DNA from: Isoetes taiwanensis
Taxonomy: Eukaryota > Streptophyta > Lycopodiopsida > Isoetales > Isoetaceae
Reading direction: 5' to 3'
NCBI GenBank assembly: GCA_021234155.1
Contig: JAJEKV010000083.1
Span: 1,579,932-1,643,931, forward strand
Length of the DNA: 64,000 nucleotides
Position 1 is the stretch's first letter. Each line of letters opens with the position of its first letter. Below, piece after piece: positions 12,425 to 24,998 of this stretch. The notes below the pieces were generated by a model, which did not search any database, was not told the origin of the DNA, and saw nothing but the letters and a program-made list of their open reading frames with translations. A program made the position numbers and the translations under genes.

Positions 12425-13312
12425 GGGAAAAACGCCAAAATACCTTTATGTTTTTGCTAAAATTGCCAAAACGCCCTTAGCTTTAGGGGTATTTTGATGG
12501 AAAATAACTGTAACGTTTTTGCAATGATTCAAATGGGAATGTGTGTTTCAGATGCATTGTAGAAAAGGATGAGATCTTTCTGTCAAAGTTAAAAGGGAAA
12601 AACTCTGAAATACCCTTATGTTTTGCTAAAATTAACAAAACGCCCCTAGTTTTGGGGGTATTTTAATGGAAATAATCATAACTTTTTTATGATGATCCAA
12701 ATGAGAATGAGCCTTTCAGAGTTATTGTAAAGGAGGATGAGATCTTTCCATCAAAGGTAAGATCGTATAAATTGGAGTCTTAAATCACAAGTTATGCTAT
12801 TTTTAATACACAAGAAAATTGTAGAAATTTTAGAAGGATTTACGAGACCATAACTTGAGATTTCGGAATCCGATTCAGGAGATGTTAACTTTCTTGGAAA
12901 GATCTCAACCTCTTCTACAATATGTCTGAAAGACTCATTTTCATTTGAATCATCACAAAAAAGTTATGATCATTTCCATAAAAATACCCCCAAAACTAGG
13001 GGCGTTTTGTTAATTTTAGCAAAACATAAGGGTATTTCAGAGTTTTTCCCAAGTTAAAATCGCCTGAATCGGTGTCTGCAATCACAAGTTATATTATTCA
13101 TAATACACAAAAAAATTGTAAGGATGATCTTAAAATTCTTCTTCTTCTTCTTAAAATTCTGAGCTTTGATTTAGGTGATTTTAGATGGAAAGGTTTCATC
13201 CTCCTCTATAATACATCTGAAGAACACATTCCTATTTAGATTATCGTAAAAAAGTTACGGTTATTTCCATCAAAATATCCTCAAAACTAAGGGCGTTTGG
13301 GAAAATTTAGCA
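12425..13312. mobile_element. Nested fold-back element with two pairs of inverted arms
   Basis: A unit of about 165-180 bp beginning GGGAAAAAC, with AAAACGCCC, a GGGGTATTTT motif and GATGAGATCTTTC, occurs at 12425-12590 and again at 12595-12770 in direct orientation. Inverted partners lie at about 12880-13057 (closest to the inner left arm) and about 13190-13312 (closest to the outer left arm). The result is a palindrome within a palindrome, about 0.9 kb long and very AT-rich. No ORF is present. It fits a non-autonomous fold-back DNA transposon. I did not find a convincing target-site duplication. Confidence 0.7.
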
Positions 13313-15384
13313 CTAATTACAATTGTTGGTATTGTTTTGGGATTGCGTTTGTTGGTGTAGCTCATGTTATTAGGTTGAAGTTACTACGCGGATATTCTTA
13401 TGGAGGTCTAAGACACCTGTGGTGCATAGAATGATGCAAGTTGCAATTATGAAGAGGTTGAAACACACCGGATCATTAGTGGAAAATTTTTGGCATGTAT
13501 AGATTGTGCAAGAGGGTTAAGGATAGGAAGTATGGCTAACCCTCATGTTAGAAATGATCAAGCTTATATTAGTGTGAAGGTTGCCTTTCAGCAATTTGTT
13601 CTAGGTTGTTTTCAATGACTATGTGGTACTTATGCAGGAGGCAGAGAATGTGTGCATATGTATGGTTAGGTTGCAGCTTTTATAGGTTTATGAGGCAGTG
13701 TGTGAGGGGGTTTTTTATTATGAAGAGGATGTAAATGAAGACTCACAACTTTTAGTGCGCTTTGGAGATCCAACATTCAACGCAATAGCTTCCCATTTGC
13801 ACTCTAGGTTCAATCTCATTATCATTGCACAGCAAGCAATTTATCGCGGCGGCCGTCCAACCCGCTGCAAAAGAAGTTCTGTGGTGTCGAATAGATCTCA
13901 ATTCTGGACATCCTTGAGATGCGAAGATAGAGATGTATGTTGATTGCAGTTCACATACTGTGAGGCAAGTCAAGACATGCCTGTTCGACCGCATATTCTT
14001 TGCAGAAATGGTCTAGAGTGCCCAACATAGAATATTCCCCATAAACTATTACAATCTAATGGCCTCGAAAAAATTTAGAACACGCGAAATGATAATACAC
14101 CCTACAAATAATAGAATATTACAAACTGCCTATATGTAGAGATGAGACAAATAGTAAGTAGATTTCAAAGTTAGTTACAATTTGTGTACATTCTCATATA
14201 CAACTATAGTCCCGAGTTTTTGTTTGTACATGACCACTTATACCGACAAATTAAGGGTCTCTAGCCAAGTGGATGGGTATGAGTCCCTTGAAAAATGGGA
14301 CAAAAATCATAATCTATTTCCGTGTCAAATAGTGGTCATATGAGACAGGCAAGAAGCTTCTCATGGAGCAACAATTGTCTCTGAAGTAAGCATGGTAAAC
14401 CACAGTGTTGCCATTTTTTATGACACTCAATCTAAGCTCATAATGAACAAAGTAACTTGGAACACGCATTTTGGCACTACTCACCTTATCAACGGCGGCG
14501 CCGCCTGCCGGTTTTCCGCCGGAAACCCATGACGGCCAGTGGGTTCCCTAGCACGTAATTGGGCGATGCATTCCTCTAATCAATCCTAGTGATCCAGAAC
14601 GTTTTCATATGTAAGGCTTAGCTTAAACAACTTGTTAACTCAATGAATTGAGCTTCAAAACATATTATTGTGTTCTTGATCTGGCGAATAATTTTTACAG
14701 CCTATCTAGGTCGAGGATGACTTTACTATAGATTATACCCACCCTGAAATAATATAATTGGCATGATAACTTAATTTCTTGTGTAATGGTTTCAGATGGA
14801 AAAAGATCTATAAGATGTAGTTGTATATGATTTATCGAGCAGCAAATCTACTGTTCAAAGGAATGAACGTAATCTGAAACAATGAAGTCAAATAAAAGAA
14901 TATAGCAGACCAGAATAAGTATATGATATGTCATGCACATCTTGAAAGGTCATGCACATCTTGAAAGGATCAAATACTTATTGTTCGAAATGGCTGTATT
15001 ATTCTTGAAAAAAATCACACAATATTAAATGATATTGGTTTGGAATTTACTTCAGGTATATGCACAATAACATCTTCTTTAGTTTTGCTATTAATGGCGA
15101 CTTCACGCTATGCAACAAATCAAGAGGCAAGAATCACTGGAGAATAATATGTTGCTGCTCTGAACTGTGCGATAGCTGGATGTGCAAATTTGTGGGATGC
15201 CAAGCCCTATTGATCTATCTAAAACCGATAAAGACAATATTTATCCTCCTGCATTCAGGGTATGAGGTTACCAAAAATACAACAGTCCATTTTTATACAC
15301 AAAGCCAGAACATCAAAAGATTAGGGTTTAAGCATACAATTGAAGAAAGGCACGATGAAGGGCGGATTAAGCTCTTAGGCTGAA
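13313..15384. other. No gene recognised
   Basis: Unique-looking AT-rich sequence. A few short open frames (for example 13698-13943, +) have no recognisable motif. A 20-bp direct repeat (CATGCACATCTTGAAAGG) lies at about 14934-14969. Confidence 0.5.
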
Positions 15385-15739
15385 TTAAAGTTCCTCTGTG
15401 CCTACACCACCTTTGGATTCCGAATCTTTAACCTCAATTTGGGTTGTTCCAAAAACAGAGCAATCCCGTCATTTGCTCCTTCAAATATAAACAATTCAAC
15501 CAAAAAATTAAACCGATCTGGCTTACCGGTCTCGTGCTGAAGTCGTTCACTGCAAATTTGGCCATTGATTCGATCTGCTCAGAAGTTGGGTCGACATTTT
15601 CCCATGAATCGGCCTTCGATTCAAGGACATGGAACGAAAGCATGGACGGAAAAGCCCCTTCTATAATAGCATCATAAAGCTCGGGTTCATTCCGGTTCCA
15701 TACCTTTTGGCCAGATTTTTTCTGGGCACACAAATCCAA
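15385..15739 (-). CDS. Small hypothetical gene, possibly two exons
   Basis: Reading leftwards from 15739 there is an ATG-initiated frame with WENVDPTSEQIESMAKFAV about halfway, followed by a plausible donor (GAGACCG, then GTAAGCC) near 15528. A possible last exon ends at about 15385 (...GGVGTEEL, then stop), but no clear acceptor supports it. The D-P-x-x-x-Q-x-x-x-MAKFAV segment faintly recalls the N-terminal helix of plant cystatins. The inhibitory Q-x-V-x-G loop was not found, so I do not assign it. An AT-rich TATATAAT stretch lies upstream at about 15853. Confidence 0.25.
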
Positions 15740-18100
15740 AATTTTTAGACAGAATTATGAATGGGATTGTAGACAGATCAAAAGGGTTAAATTTATTGGG
15801 TTAAATTTATTGGCAGGTTGTACTCCCGGAGGGCGACGGCGAGCTTATCTCTAATATATAATTGTAATAAGGGAGGTAAGAGGCTAGCTTGACAGTGGCA
15901 ACATAAGAATCTAGACAGGGGGAAAATAAGCAGGGGTTTCTAGGTTGTTTTGGAAGCTAGTAGGTCGAAACTTCTGGAAAGTGGGACCAGCTTCTTTGTT
16001 GCTCTAGAAGCTTCGTCTTTTAATATAAAAGAGGTTTGCTCTGCAACGACCTGTTGGTTCTTATCGACACCTTAAGTAAGCAGCTAGTTTGGAGTTCTGA
16101 TCGCCTGTTGTTTCTGTGGCGGTCGTCTCTTCATCTAAGTCTCCCTATCTTTGTTTTGTCCATCCGTTATAGAGACAAGGTGTGTGTCTTTTAGATTTGT
16201 CATACTTGAAAATTCGTGGTCGGACTTCTTTGCAACAGAGAGCTCTTTCTTGTGATGGTTTTAAACAGCGGCAGGGCTTTTAAGCAGCAGAGTTTTTAAG
16301 AATGCTCTGCACTAGGATTTTTAAGCATGCTCTGCATTAGAACTAGAGGTTCTGGAAGGTTCTCCTTTTTGCAACAACGACTTGCTCTGGCCTGCGAACT
16401 TTGGGGCTGTTAGACAATTATAGCATTGTTATCAATTGATGCCTTGCCATTGTTGCTCCACAAGTTTGTTTTTCTTCCTCTGTTTCTACAAGCATGTAAG
16501 GTTACTCTTTTAATCATTATTAACCTAATAACAGCAGAGTTCCCTGTTCAGATTTTTCGCAAGGATCCTTCCTTGAATCCTTATCATATAATAAATTGAT
16601 GGTATGATGTTTCAAAGAATAAAAATGGTCCGCATCCTCAAAAAATCTGGATTGTTTGATTTAAAGGAGATAGGAGGATTCATGTAAATTGTCGAATGGT
16701 ATATTTATATATCGATTGATGTATGCACAGATGATGAATCATTTCGTTCAGATGGGTCCAGCGCAGGCCACCATAAATAACAATCGGCACCAGCGCATAG
16801 GAATCGACAATTTTGGCCCAACAGATGTGAATAGGGCCTGAAGGGAAGGGAAACTAGATTCTTGCCTAGCTACCAAAATTGCTAGAAATTAGACAAAGCT
16901 GAATTCCAAGAATCACCGTATTGCATAGAAGCTCGAATGACAATTTGAGGCATATAACTTAACCAATCAAGTTAGCAGGTCTAGCATTTGGAATTTTTAC
17001 TAGCTCCTAAATGCATGGAAAAAAAAAAAACATGTTTTATCTATCAACTGTGTTTTTTATTTTCTTTTTTGTGTTTCAGACTAATCAGTAAAATCGAGCT
17101 AAAGCTTAAGGGTCGGCCTATCCAAATCAAGCCAATCCAATCTGCAGGAAAACCAACAAAACTTTTGTTTATGAAAGATCTGCCCGCAAACCTGGCCAAG
17201 CCAGATACTAAAATTCTATTAAACCCGTCAAATTGCTTATTTGTTTAATTTTTTGATGGCTTTAATGCTCAATAACATCCTATGTATTGCAGAGAAAATG
17301 ATTTTGTAACCTGTAGTAGAAGAAGGCCAATACCTTATTATAATGTGCCAAGACAGAATGCCATGTTTTTAAATTTTGTTGTAGAACACACAATGAGGGA
17401 GAAGATGTGTGCAAACATTTGCCATTCTATTCAAAATTAATGAAACGGTTAATATTGAAGATACGGTATTTTGTGTTTTGTTCCTACATGCCCAAATATT
17501 GTTTCTTGAAGAGGCAGTGCTTATAACAAACTTTCTAGGAATGAAGAAGTCAGGTGCTTGCTCTCTTTTTTCCATTTTCTAATAGTTTTTTAAATTAACA
17601 TGGTCACTTATACATCATTTGAAATAGCTCCTTAATTTAGGATTTATAGAACTCTTGCTTGGATATGAGAAAGGTCTGAAGGAAAGTAACAAAAGGGTGG
17701 AGTATAATGAACATTGTTAATAAATGAAACACATGCAAACCTTGGCAAATATCTAACGAAAAGATTTGTGCTACATATGCAGCAAGGAAGAAGCCTAGTG
17801 GGAAATTTATGAGAGCAGAGTTTTTGGAGAAGGGAATAGTTATCCATTTCATGAAGACAAAGATAAATTGAGATTTTTATTGCAAATTTCCTTGTGGATA
17901 TGCACTCATATGTGGCAGCATGTTGCAAAGTCGTTAAGTCTTTGACAGAATCATCCATCATGATGTGCTCTCGTGGAATATCTGATACTGAAAAGAAGAA
18001 ATGTGAATTTCCACTAGTGGGAGCCTGGAAAATGAGTATTTGACATCTGATCAATTCGTTGCAAGAAATGCCAGATTGCGTGCTTGGTCCTAAAGTCCTT
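15740..18100. other. No gene; possible LTR-like or promoter-like stretch near 16.0 kb
   Basis: A TTAATATAAAAGAGG box at about 16018-16032 is followed by pyrimidine-rich sequence typical of a retroelement R/U5 or a plant 5' UTR. I found neither ends, PBS nor a partner LTR, so it stays unassigned. A 16-bp tandem repeat (GGGTTAAATTTATT) is at about 15783-15815. The rest is AT-rich with no recognisable coding region. Confidence 0.3.
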
Positions 18101-18133
18101 CATTCCTTATGGTCAGCATAATACTTCACGTAG

Positions 18134-18199
18134 CTTCTCTTCTCTCTCAATATACAAACTAAAAAGCACTCTTCTCTCTCAACATACAAACTAAAAAGC
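18134..18199. repeat. 32-bp tandem duplication
   Basis: CTTCTCTCTCAATATACAAA...AAAAAGCA is repeated immediately with one or two changes. The surrounding 18.1-18.9 kb shows no gene. A second, longer direct repeat (GGCTCTTGTTCAT...TTGCCCAT) occurs at about 18779 and 18841. Confidence 0.7.
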
Positions 18200-19149
18200 A
18201 AAAAATAATGGCGGCGAAGGCCGCCACGATAAATTCTTGTTTGGCTTATATATACACAGAAAGCTTTCACAATAGCATCCATGAATGGTGCATCCTTCAC
18301 ATCCTCATACCCTGTAACAATCAATCATGTCTGTGGGCTTCATATACTCTGTTGCAATCCCTGAGCACCATATCCTCTTGCCCAAGTTTAGCATTTGTCA
18401 ATATGATTGCAGCCCAACTATGAGTCCTAATAGCTTTGCAGAAATTGTCATAGCTCTCTGCATCAAGGCATTTTGATCAAAGGCAGACTCACCGACCTCT
18501 TATCTCTGAGCTCTTCTTGGAAGTCATTGCCGGACAGTAGCCGCCATAGCCAATGCTCAGAATAGGGCATCAAAGGCCCTTTTTTTCATTTTTCATCTTT
18601 TTTTCTTAAAGCCCCTAATTTTTCCTCCCCTGAAATACGTGGCAAGCATCAACCCGAATATGCCTAAGGCATCTTGCCCATGAGAGTTATATATGTTAAG
18701 AAAACAGTTTAAACTAACCTATTGAATAAGGCCAGAACCAAACCATCGAGTGAGTAAAACATGCTACAAAATCCATCAAGGCTCTTGTTCATTTTTGCCC
18801 ATGTTAAATTTTAGATTGTTTGGTTAAATCCTGGTTGTCGAGGCTCTTGTTCATCTTTGCCCATATTAACTTTTTGTTCTTTTAAACTCTGGCTAAATCC
18901 TAGTTATCATTTTACAAGGGTGTTTTTTCTTTCCAACTTGCAAAGATAGGCCACAAATTTCCAACCATACAAAATTGTCCAATTTCAATAACTAGGCACC
19001 ACAATATCCCCAAGAAAAGAGAGAAAAAACAACTGCTAATGAATAGAAACTTAGAACTAATTACTGATTCCATTAGCATTACAACATAACCCTTAGCAAA
19101 CCAAACCACTAACCAGTGCTAGGACATTGAGATGAAAGCATTGCTAATC

Positions 19150-19345
19150 TGTAGTGGTAGGTGGTGCTTCACTAAATACAGATTAAGTTTAGTGCTAACA
19201 TTGACAAAATTACTAACAGTGGAACAACATTAACGAAATTAGTAATATTAGCACTGTCATTTACAAAATCACTAACAGTGGCACTAACATCAACACAATT
19301 ACTAAACGTGGCACCAACATTATAAAGGTGAGAAACCTTAGCACT
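19150..19345. repeat. Short degenerate tandem array (ACTAAC/AACATT units)
   Basis: Four to five degenerate units of about 45 bp share 'gcACTAACATtnACnAAATTACTAACaGTGG'-like parts. Arrays like this occur near the ends of CACTA-type DNA transposons, but neither terminal CACTA repeats nor a transposase were identified. An open minus-strand frame at 19497-19859 next to it has no recognised domain. Confidence 0.5.
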
Positions 19346-20589
19346 ATATCAAAAAATGATCCATTATCAACCATCAATAGCACTAAGACTTGCTACCACG
19401 AGAAGAACGTGCAGATTAATTCCATTAGCAGATCATATTAGAATCAATACTTCAAAACTTATAAAAAATATTAGTATTAGTAAACGTGAAAAAGACTTAG
19501 TAAAAAGTCGATCTACGATAGTATACCTGGCTCACATCAAGGTAATGTGTTGGATGCTTAGGATGTTTTCCTCTACCAGATCTGACGTCCTTGAAGTTAG
19601 GCGAAACTCTGGTGTAGTTTGTCCAATAATCCACAACTTTTTCAATCACTTCTTGGCTCGAATCCTTTCTCTTCTTCCTTCCCCAAGAGCCCACAATGCG
19701 TTTTATTACTAATTGCAACACGGTGCTTCTTAGCTCGAACAATTCCTTGGATGAATTCCTAAAGCCTTGGCGACTAATCTTTTGTCGCCATGCCCGACCT
19801 TCCCAAGTGCCATGACTAATGCCGCTCTTTTTGTTTGCTAATTTGTCATTGGACTCCACCTCCTTTCACATCTTTGTATGGTTTCTTGATGCTACCGAAG
19901 CCCGGTTTCACTTTGTGAACAATCTTTTCCTTATCGATCTTCGCAACCCTGCATAACTTTCTTTGTTCTCCACTAGATACTTCTTTCTTCCGTCTCAGAG
20001 ACATCGAACCCATCCAAATCCAAAAACGTTTTTGTGATTATGGAGGCTCATGTTGCAATTGCTTTTTTGAGTGCTCAATACTCCAATCTAAATTTTCATT
20101 TGACAATTGTTGCCTCATCTTGCTTGCTCTTTGCCGTTGCTCCTGCAAACGCCATTTCCGCCTCCTGTCTTCGTCATTAGTCATTGGATCACAAGAAGCC
20201 TGAACAAAAAATGGATGGAAAGAAAGAAACGAGATCTCTCTCCCTCGAGAAAGGGGGAATCAACCACCACCCGATATTCTCGTTAATTTTGAATTTCCCT
20301 CTTCCCATAATACTAAAAAATAGTGCTAATTTGGGTGCACAAAAGGACACTAAAAATGAGACACCGTAACATGCGAGGACCCTAAGAATTAATATGAAGA
20401 TATTGAAATAATAACGGCAGAGAGAGGAATGCTTCAACTGATTCCTTCCTTCTTGGGAATGCATGGTTTGATCATCAATGTAAAGAGCTGAAAAGGCAAC
20501 TTAGGCTCGTGTTTGACCATGTTCCTAGTGTGAAAGCTATTAAGCACTATATGGCTTCTCTCAAAAGGAAGAAGATTCAATACATAACA

Positions 20590-21780
20590 CAACATCAATA
20601 AGATATGTTCTTTCTTCATGCTCACAACCCTAAGGCATTTTGGAGAAGAGTTCTATAGAAACACATAGAGGCTCATAGCAACCATACACTGGGATACATG
20701 TATCCAAAAGAGTCATTGTTGGTCGGAAGTCTTTGTATGCTATATGCAAGATTATTGCCACCAAGCATGGCTCTATAGTTGTCCCATAGAGCGCACTTAT
20801 TTTGAATGTGTTGAGTTAGTTCTTCTCTATGGTATGAGCTATAGGGTCATGTAATATCACTTGATATATGGAAGATTTGGAGCATATGTAGAAAGCCTTC
20901 TTGACTCAAACTCTTGAAGATAACTCCATAATCCAATAACCTATTCTCCTACGAACGAGAAGATTTCTTCTTTTGCTTCATATGCTATATATTCTATTGT
21001 CAAAAGATGGTCCTAATGTGAGACATGAAACTCTCTAGCCTTGCATACACAATGGCTATAGACCTACAAATTCAATTGGAAAGGGAACTTTGTTGTGTAG
21101 CTTTCTAGATGGAATGTACAAGAGCAGGCATGTGAATAATAATGCAGACTTGAACCACTTGAAACATTATACAGATGCAAGCTTTCTTAGTAAGCTTTGG
21201 CATGGTGGTGCATTAGAGATGGTTAAGACATGACATTACAGAACAAAAATTAATGCTATGCTAGCTTACAACCCACAAGTATATAGGTTATCCATGAAGA
21301 GATGTAGAACAATTGCATCTATTCGAACATGCGCATATCATCTTAGAATTGAAACCAATTGAAATAGGCCGATAGTGGTAATGAGCCACGTGAAAATAGG
21401 ATTTATGGGTGTTGTCAGATGGGAGTGGTTTAAGATGAGCACCATACTCTTCAAATTTTAGAGCAAATTAAGTGGTTTGATTGATTAGACCTAATTAGCC
21501 ACTATATGTGCTTTTGCAGACGCCTACAGGCACTAGCATTTTATATCATGGAGAAACAAGCCCATTTGTACCAACCCCCAACACACTTCTATCATACTTT
21601 GTATATACTCCTCAATAAGCTTATTATTGTCAAGGTTTTTCTCTTGAAAACCCTTTTGGGGAGCCGATGGATTTTTGAATTACGTATAGTAATTGGCTTA
21701 CTATGCTCTTCTTATATTGTTGTTTCATGTGTCCGTGCTATTACAAATGTCAATTGGTTAATCATGGGGCATATATATTA
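20590..21780 (+). mobile_element. Decayed LINE (non-LTR retrotransposon), 3' part of ORF2 and tail region
   Basis: Fragments in shifting frames read NPKAFWRRVL near 20623-20655 and, near 21310, IRTCAYHLRIETN...RP, then an EDEHHTL-like motif. This is the order seen at the C-terminus of plant LINE reverse transcriptases (H-x-L-x-IE-x-GR followed by a Cys/His 'zf-RVT' knuckle). The downstream stretch at 21600-21720 (AAGGTTTTTCTCTTGAAAACC) matches the 3' tail of the better-preserved LINE end at 48.3-48.5 kb. Many stops; pseudogene. Confidence 0.55.
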
Positions 21781-22245
21781 ACAAAATTTACTACAGCGCT
21801 CCTATAGTTGGCCTGATTGCATAATGCCATTGGTCCATATTACCATATTAACATGATAAATATAGACACCTTAATGAATGAGTTTCCTTTAGATATTTTT
21901 GATTTGATGCAGGTAGCATTTGACCTCCTTCCAATGTTGTGGACTTTATTTTAGGACCTCATATTGGTATACTATCTGACTGTGGAGTAAGGAATACGAG
22001 ACCCTTACAATCTGTTGCTCTTAAGACAAAAATATCTCATTCTGGACAGAGGTGCTTGAGAAGGTGAGTTTGATGTATTGTGTGCTAAATCTTGATTTTA
22101 TAATGTCTATTATCAATCCAGCTTAGCTTATGGTACAATTGTTCTGAATTTGTCATGGAACTGATGACAATAAGAGCAGGATGGGCAAATTTTAGTGGTA
22201 TTAGCATTAGCATTTACTAAGTAGTTTTCTATTCTTATTCTGCAG

Positions 22246-23643
22246 ACAGAATTCTTCACTAGTTTCAAGCAAGACAATCCAGATGTTCAAATTAAGCAGA
22301 GAGCCTTCGAGAAATTAAAGCCTTACTTTGTTGTAAAGCTATCTGAATTCAATACCTGTTGTTGCGTTTATCATGAGAGGATGTCCATGCTGAGGGAAGG
22401 GGTGAAGAACATGAGGAAAAGGTCCATGGTGCACGGTGCAGATTGCACCTGTGAGTGAAAGATATGTGACCGTACGACAAGCCAAATAGGGTGCAATGCA
22501 GCAAGACATGTTTGGCAGTCTAACAGTGACATGGTTTGCCCAAAGCCTAAAGGTGAGGAGTGGCACAATGAAGCATGCTTGTCAGGAACTTGCATCAAAT
22601 GTGGTGTGGACAAAATGGAAAGGTGTCCAAAAGAAGAAACAAAGGACAGTACCTCAAAAATCACTTGGGAGAACATAGGCTACATTGAAATTGGTAAGGA
22701 TAAAAATGACAAACCCAAAAAAAGAATTGAGCATCAATATTTACAGACTTCACCCAATGTTTTGATGGAAACCTTCATATCTAAAGCAAAGGAGTTTGTG
22801 ACACATAATTTCAGGTATAAATGGCAGCAAGCCATGTTTAGACAACTACTGAACAGGTTTGCTGATGATACTATTGTATCAGTGGTTGACCTTGCAGAGA
22901 ATTACTCTTTCAAGGAGCAGAATGAAGTCCAGTCCAAGCATTGGCATAATGAGCAGATCACTATTCTTGTGCACCTCACATATAGAAGGGATTCTGAGAC
23001 ACAAGAAATGATCAAGGAAGAACATTTTTATATATCTGATGACAGAAAACATGATTCTTTGTTTGTGCAGCATTGCTTTCTCTTACACAATCATTGGATG
23101 CAAGAGAAGGAAATCACTTTGAAGACGCATTATGTCTTCTCAGATGGTGTAGCCTCACAATTCAAAGGTAAAAAAACATTTTACTTTGATGCTAGATTCA
23201 ATCTTTAACAGGTTTAGACATGATGTGGAACTTTTGGTGCTCTGGCCATGGGAAGGGAGAACATGATGGTGCAGGAGCAGTAATAAAGAATAGAATAGAA
23301 TAGAATAGAATAGAATAGGTTTTTAGCGTCCACGGAGACCAATTGGCCTATGGGACCCAAACAAAAAGAGAGCAGCAAGCGTATTACTGACAGGAAGAGG
23401 GCTTTGAGAGCAGCACAGTTGAAGGGCAGCAAGATGACCAATGCACACGAGGTGGTGGAATGACTAAAGCAAAGACATGTCAACAAAGAAAGACCCACAA
23501 CATATAAAAAGAAGATTCAAACTGTAAGTAGAACTTTTTGGGAGGTTGAAATAGGACAAGTGGACAGAAAAAATCAGTGGAAAGCAGTCCTATTGAAGGA
23601 TCTAGAAACCTTCATTGTTTCCATGGGTGTTCAAATCACATGA
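22246..23643 (+). pseudogene. Transposase-like gene, broken by a stop and a LINE insertion
   Basis: After an acceptor (TTATTCTGCAG) a frame runs through KPYFVVKLSEF, a Cys-rich patch (CCCVYH), an in-frame TGA at 22456-22458, further Cys pairs (CIKC), then acidic motifs typical of a DDE-like nuclease: VVDLAENYSFKEQ, YISDDRKHD, and FSDGVASQFKG. A tiny 44-nt GT-AG gap (23168-23211) or a frameshift leads to MMWNFWCSGHGKGEHDGAGA. Just after that, at 23289-23397, a LINE fragment interrupts the frame, which then resumes (RALRAAQLKGSKM). The motif set (DxAENY, SDG-x-SQ, GHGKG-x-x-DG) points to a transposase-derived protein. I cannot name the superfamily. Confidence 0.5.
23289..23397 (-). mobile_element. 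5'-truncated LINE 3' end with (TTCTA)n tail, antisense
   Basis: The reverse complement of this segment matches the LINE tail at 48.41-48.50 kb (GGTCTCCGTGGACGCTAAAA, then TTCTA repeats). It starts with the AATAGAATAG satellite at its left edge. It sits inside a transposase-like frame between AAG (23286-23288) and AAG (23395-23397), a possible short target duplication. Confidence 0.75.
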
Positions 23644-23837
23644 CACATTTACAGGTCAGAAACCTCTCTTGCTTTTGCACATATTGTTTAGATTTGAATT
23701 GGGAATCTTGCCCCAATGTATCATATACTAAGAAGTTTGAACTAGTTGTGGTACGTTCCCATCAAAGCTATTATTGAAGAAGAAGTACATGATGAAGGAG
23801 AAGAAGCATATATTGGCAAATAAATGACTTATGTAGC

Positions 23838-24209
23838 ATGCAAGTATCTATAGGTGATGTCTTTGCAAAGGTGGCTCCAAATAACAATCACGAGAATGTG
23901 AAATTCTACCTTATCCTATGTACCAAAGCTAAGTACTTGGTGTTAGAAGACTTTGTAGATATGCAAGGGCAGAAGTTTGTGAAAGGGGATGAGGTCATAG
24001 AAGGGACATACTATGAGAAGTTGGTGAATTGTAAATCCAGCTACAAGTTTTGTAGAGGAAATAAAGCAATTGTTTATGCCACTCAAGTTGCAAAGAACAA
24101 AGTCAGGTTGGTTCAAGCAAAGCACGTTGTTAAGCGGGGAGTGGTTTACACTGTTAGTGCCAAAGAAGAACAAGATATTCTAGAGAGGCTTCCCACGTTG
24201 TTGGAATAG
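23838..24209 (+). CDS. Hypothetical ORF downstream of the transposase-like gene
   Basis: An intact frame of 123 codons starts MQVSIGDVFAKV and contains FVDMQGQKFVKGDEVIEGTYY. No family recognised. It lies 195 bp past the last readable part of the transposase-like frame on the same strand and could be its last exon or a second protein of the same element. No stops, so it is less decayed than its neighbour. Confidence 0.4.
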   Translation: MQVSIGDVFAKVAPNNNHENVKFYLILCTKAKYLVLEDFVDMQGQKFVKGDEVIEGTYYEKLVNCKSSYKFCRGNKAIVYATQVAKNKVRLVQAKHVVKRGVVYTVSAKEEQDILERLPTLLE

Positions 24210-24394
24210 TGGAAAGAGCAATTGTGTAAAGGGTACTGCATAGGTACTTTTATGAATATAAAGAAGTTTCTGTTGCATTCTCATTTTTGATGCTTCAGTT
24301 ACAGAATTTTGTACTCGAATGTTGAATGAATTCCAAATTTCAATCAATTTCAATTGTTGGTGTTTTATAGTATTTTAAATTGATGGTATACAGA

Positions 24395-24905
24395 CAGGGC
24401 ACTGAGGCCAATTTACAAGGTAAAACATCTAAGTACAAGGTATAACAAAACCAAGGTAAAACATGTAAGTACAACAGAATTAGAAAAAGGCACACGGCAC
24501 AAATTTACACAAGGCACAAGGTATAACAAAACCACAAATTTACAGAAAGGCACAAGGCCATCATCCACATTAAAGAAGGCACTAAGGCCTGGATTACAGA
24601 AGGCACAAGGCCTGGATTACAGTCGGCACAAGGCCATTACAATTAAAGGCACTAAGGCCTGGATTAAACTGAAGGCATAATAAAAAGGTATTACAAAACC
24701 AATTGATTAAAACAGAAAATAAAATTAGAAATTTTCAGAAAGGCACAAGGCCATCATATATTACAATAGGCACTAAGGCCTGTGTTACAGTAGGGTCGGC
24801 ACAACCTTCAAAGGCACTAAGGCCTGTTTCACAGAAGGGTCATTACAAAGAAAGGCACTAAGGCCTATAGCATATGTTTTTAAAAAAATTACAAAGGCAC
24901 AAAAG
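24395..24905. repeat. Minisatellite of AAGGCACTAAGGCCTG-type units
   Basis: About 15 degenerate copies of a unit such as GGCAC(A/T)AAGGCC(T/A) with 15-30-bp AT-rich linkers (GGATTACAG, ATCATC). Each GGCC centre makes the unit partly palindromic. No coding capacity. A poly-A run (24929-24949) follows. Confidence 0.85.
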
Positions 24906-24998
24906 GCCTGTTTCTGAAGAACTTGATCAAAAAAAAAAAAAAAAAAAAACGTGTCTTCATGAGCTGGCGGGACTTCAAGCTTCATCTGTAAGAAAAGT

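Noticed and set aside
14240-14310. tRNA-Ser-like start (AGCCAAGTGGATGGG)
   Set aside because: No B box at the proper distance and no cloverleaf.
15434-15739. Plant cystatin
   Set aside because: Only a faint resemblance in the MAKFAV helix. No Q-x-V-x-G loop or C-terminal W motif was found.
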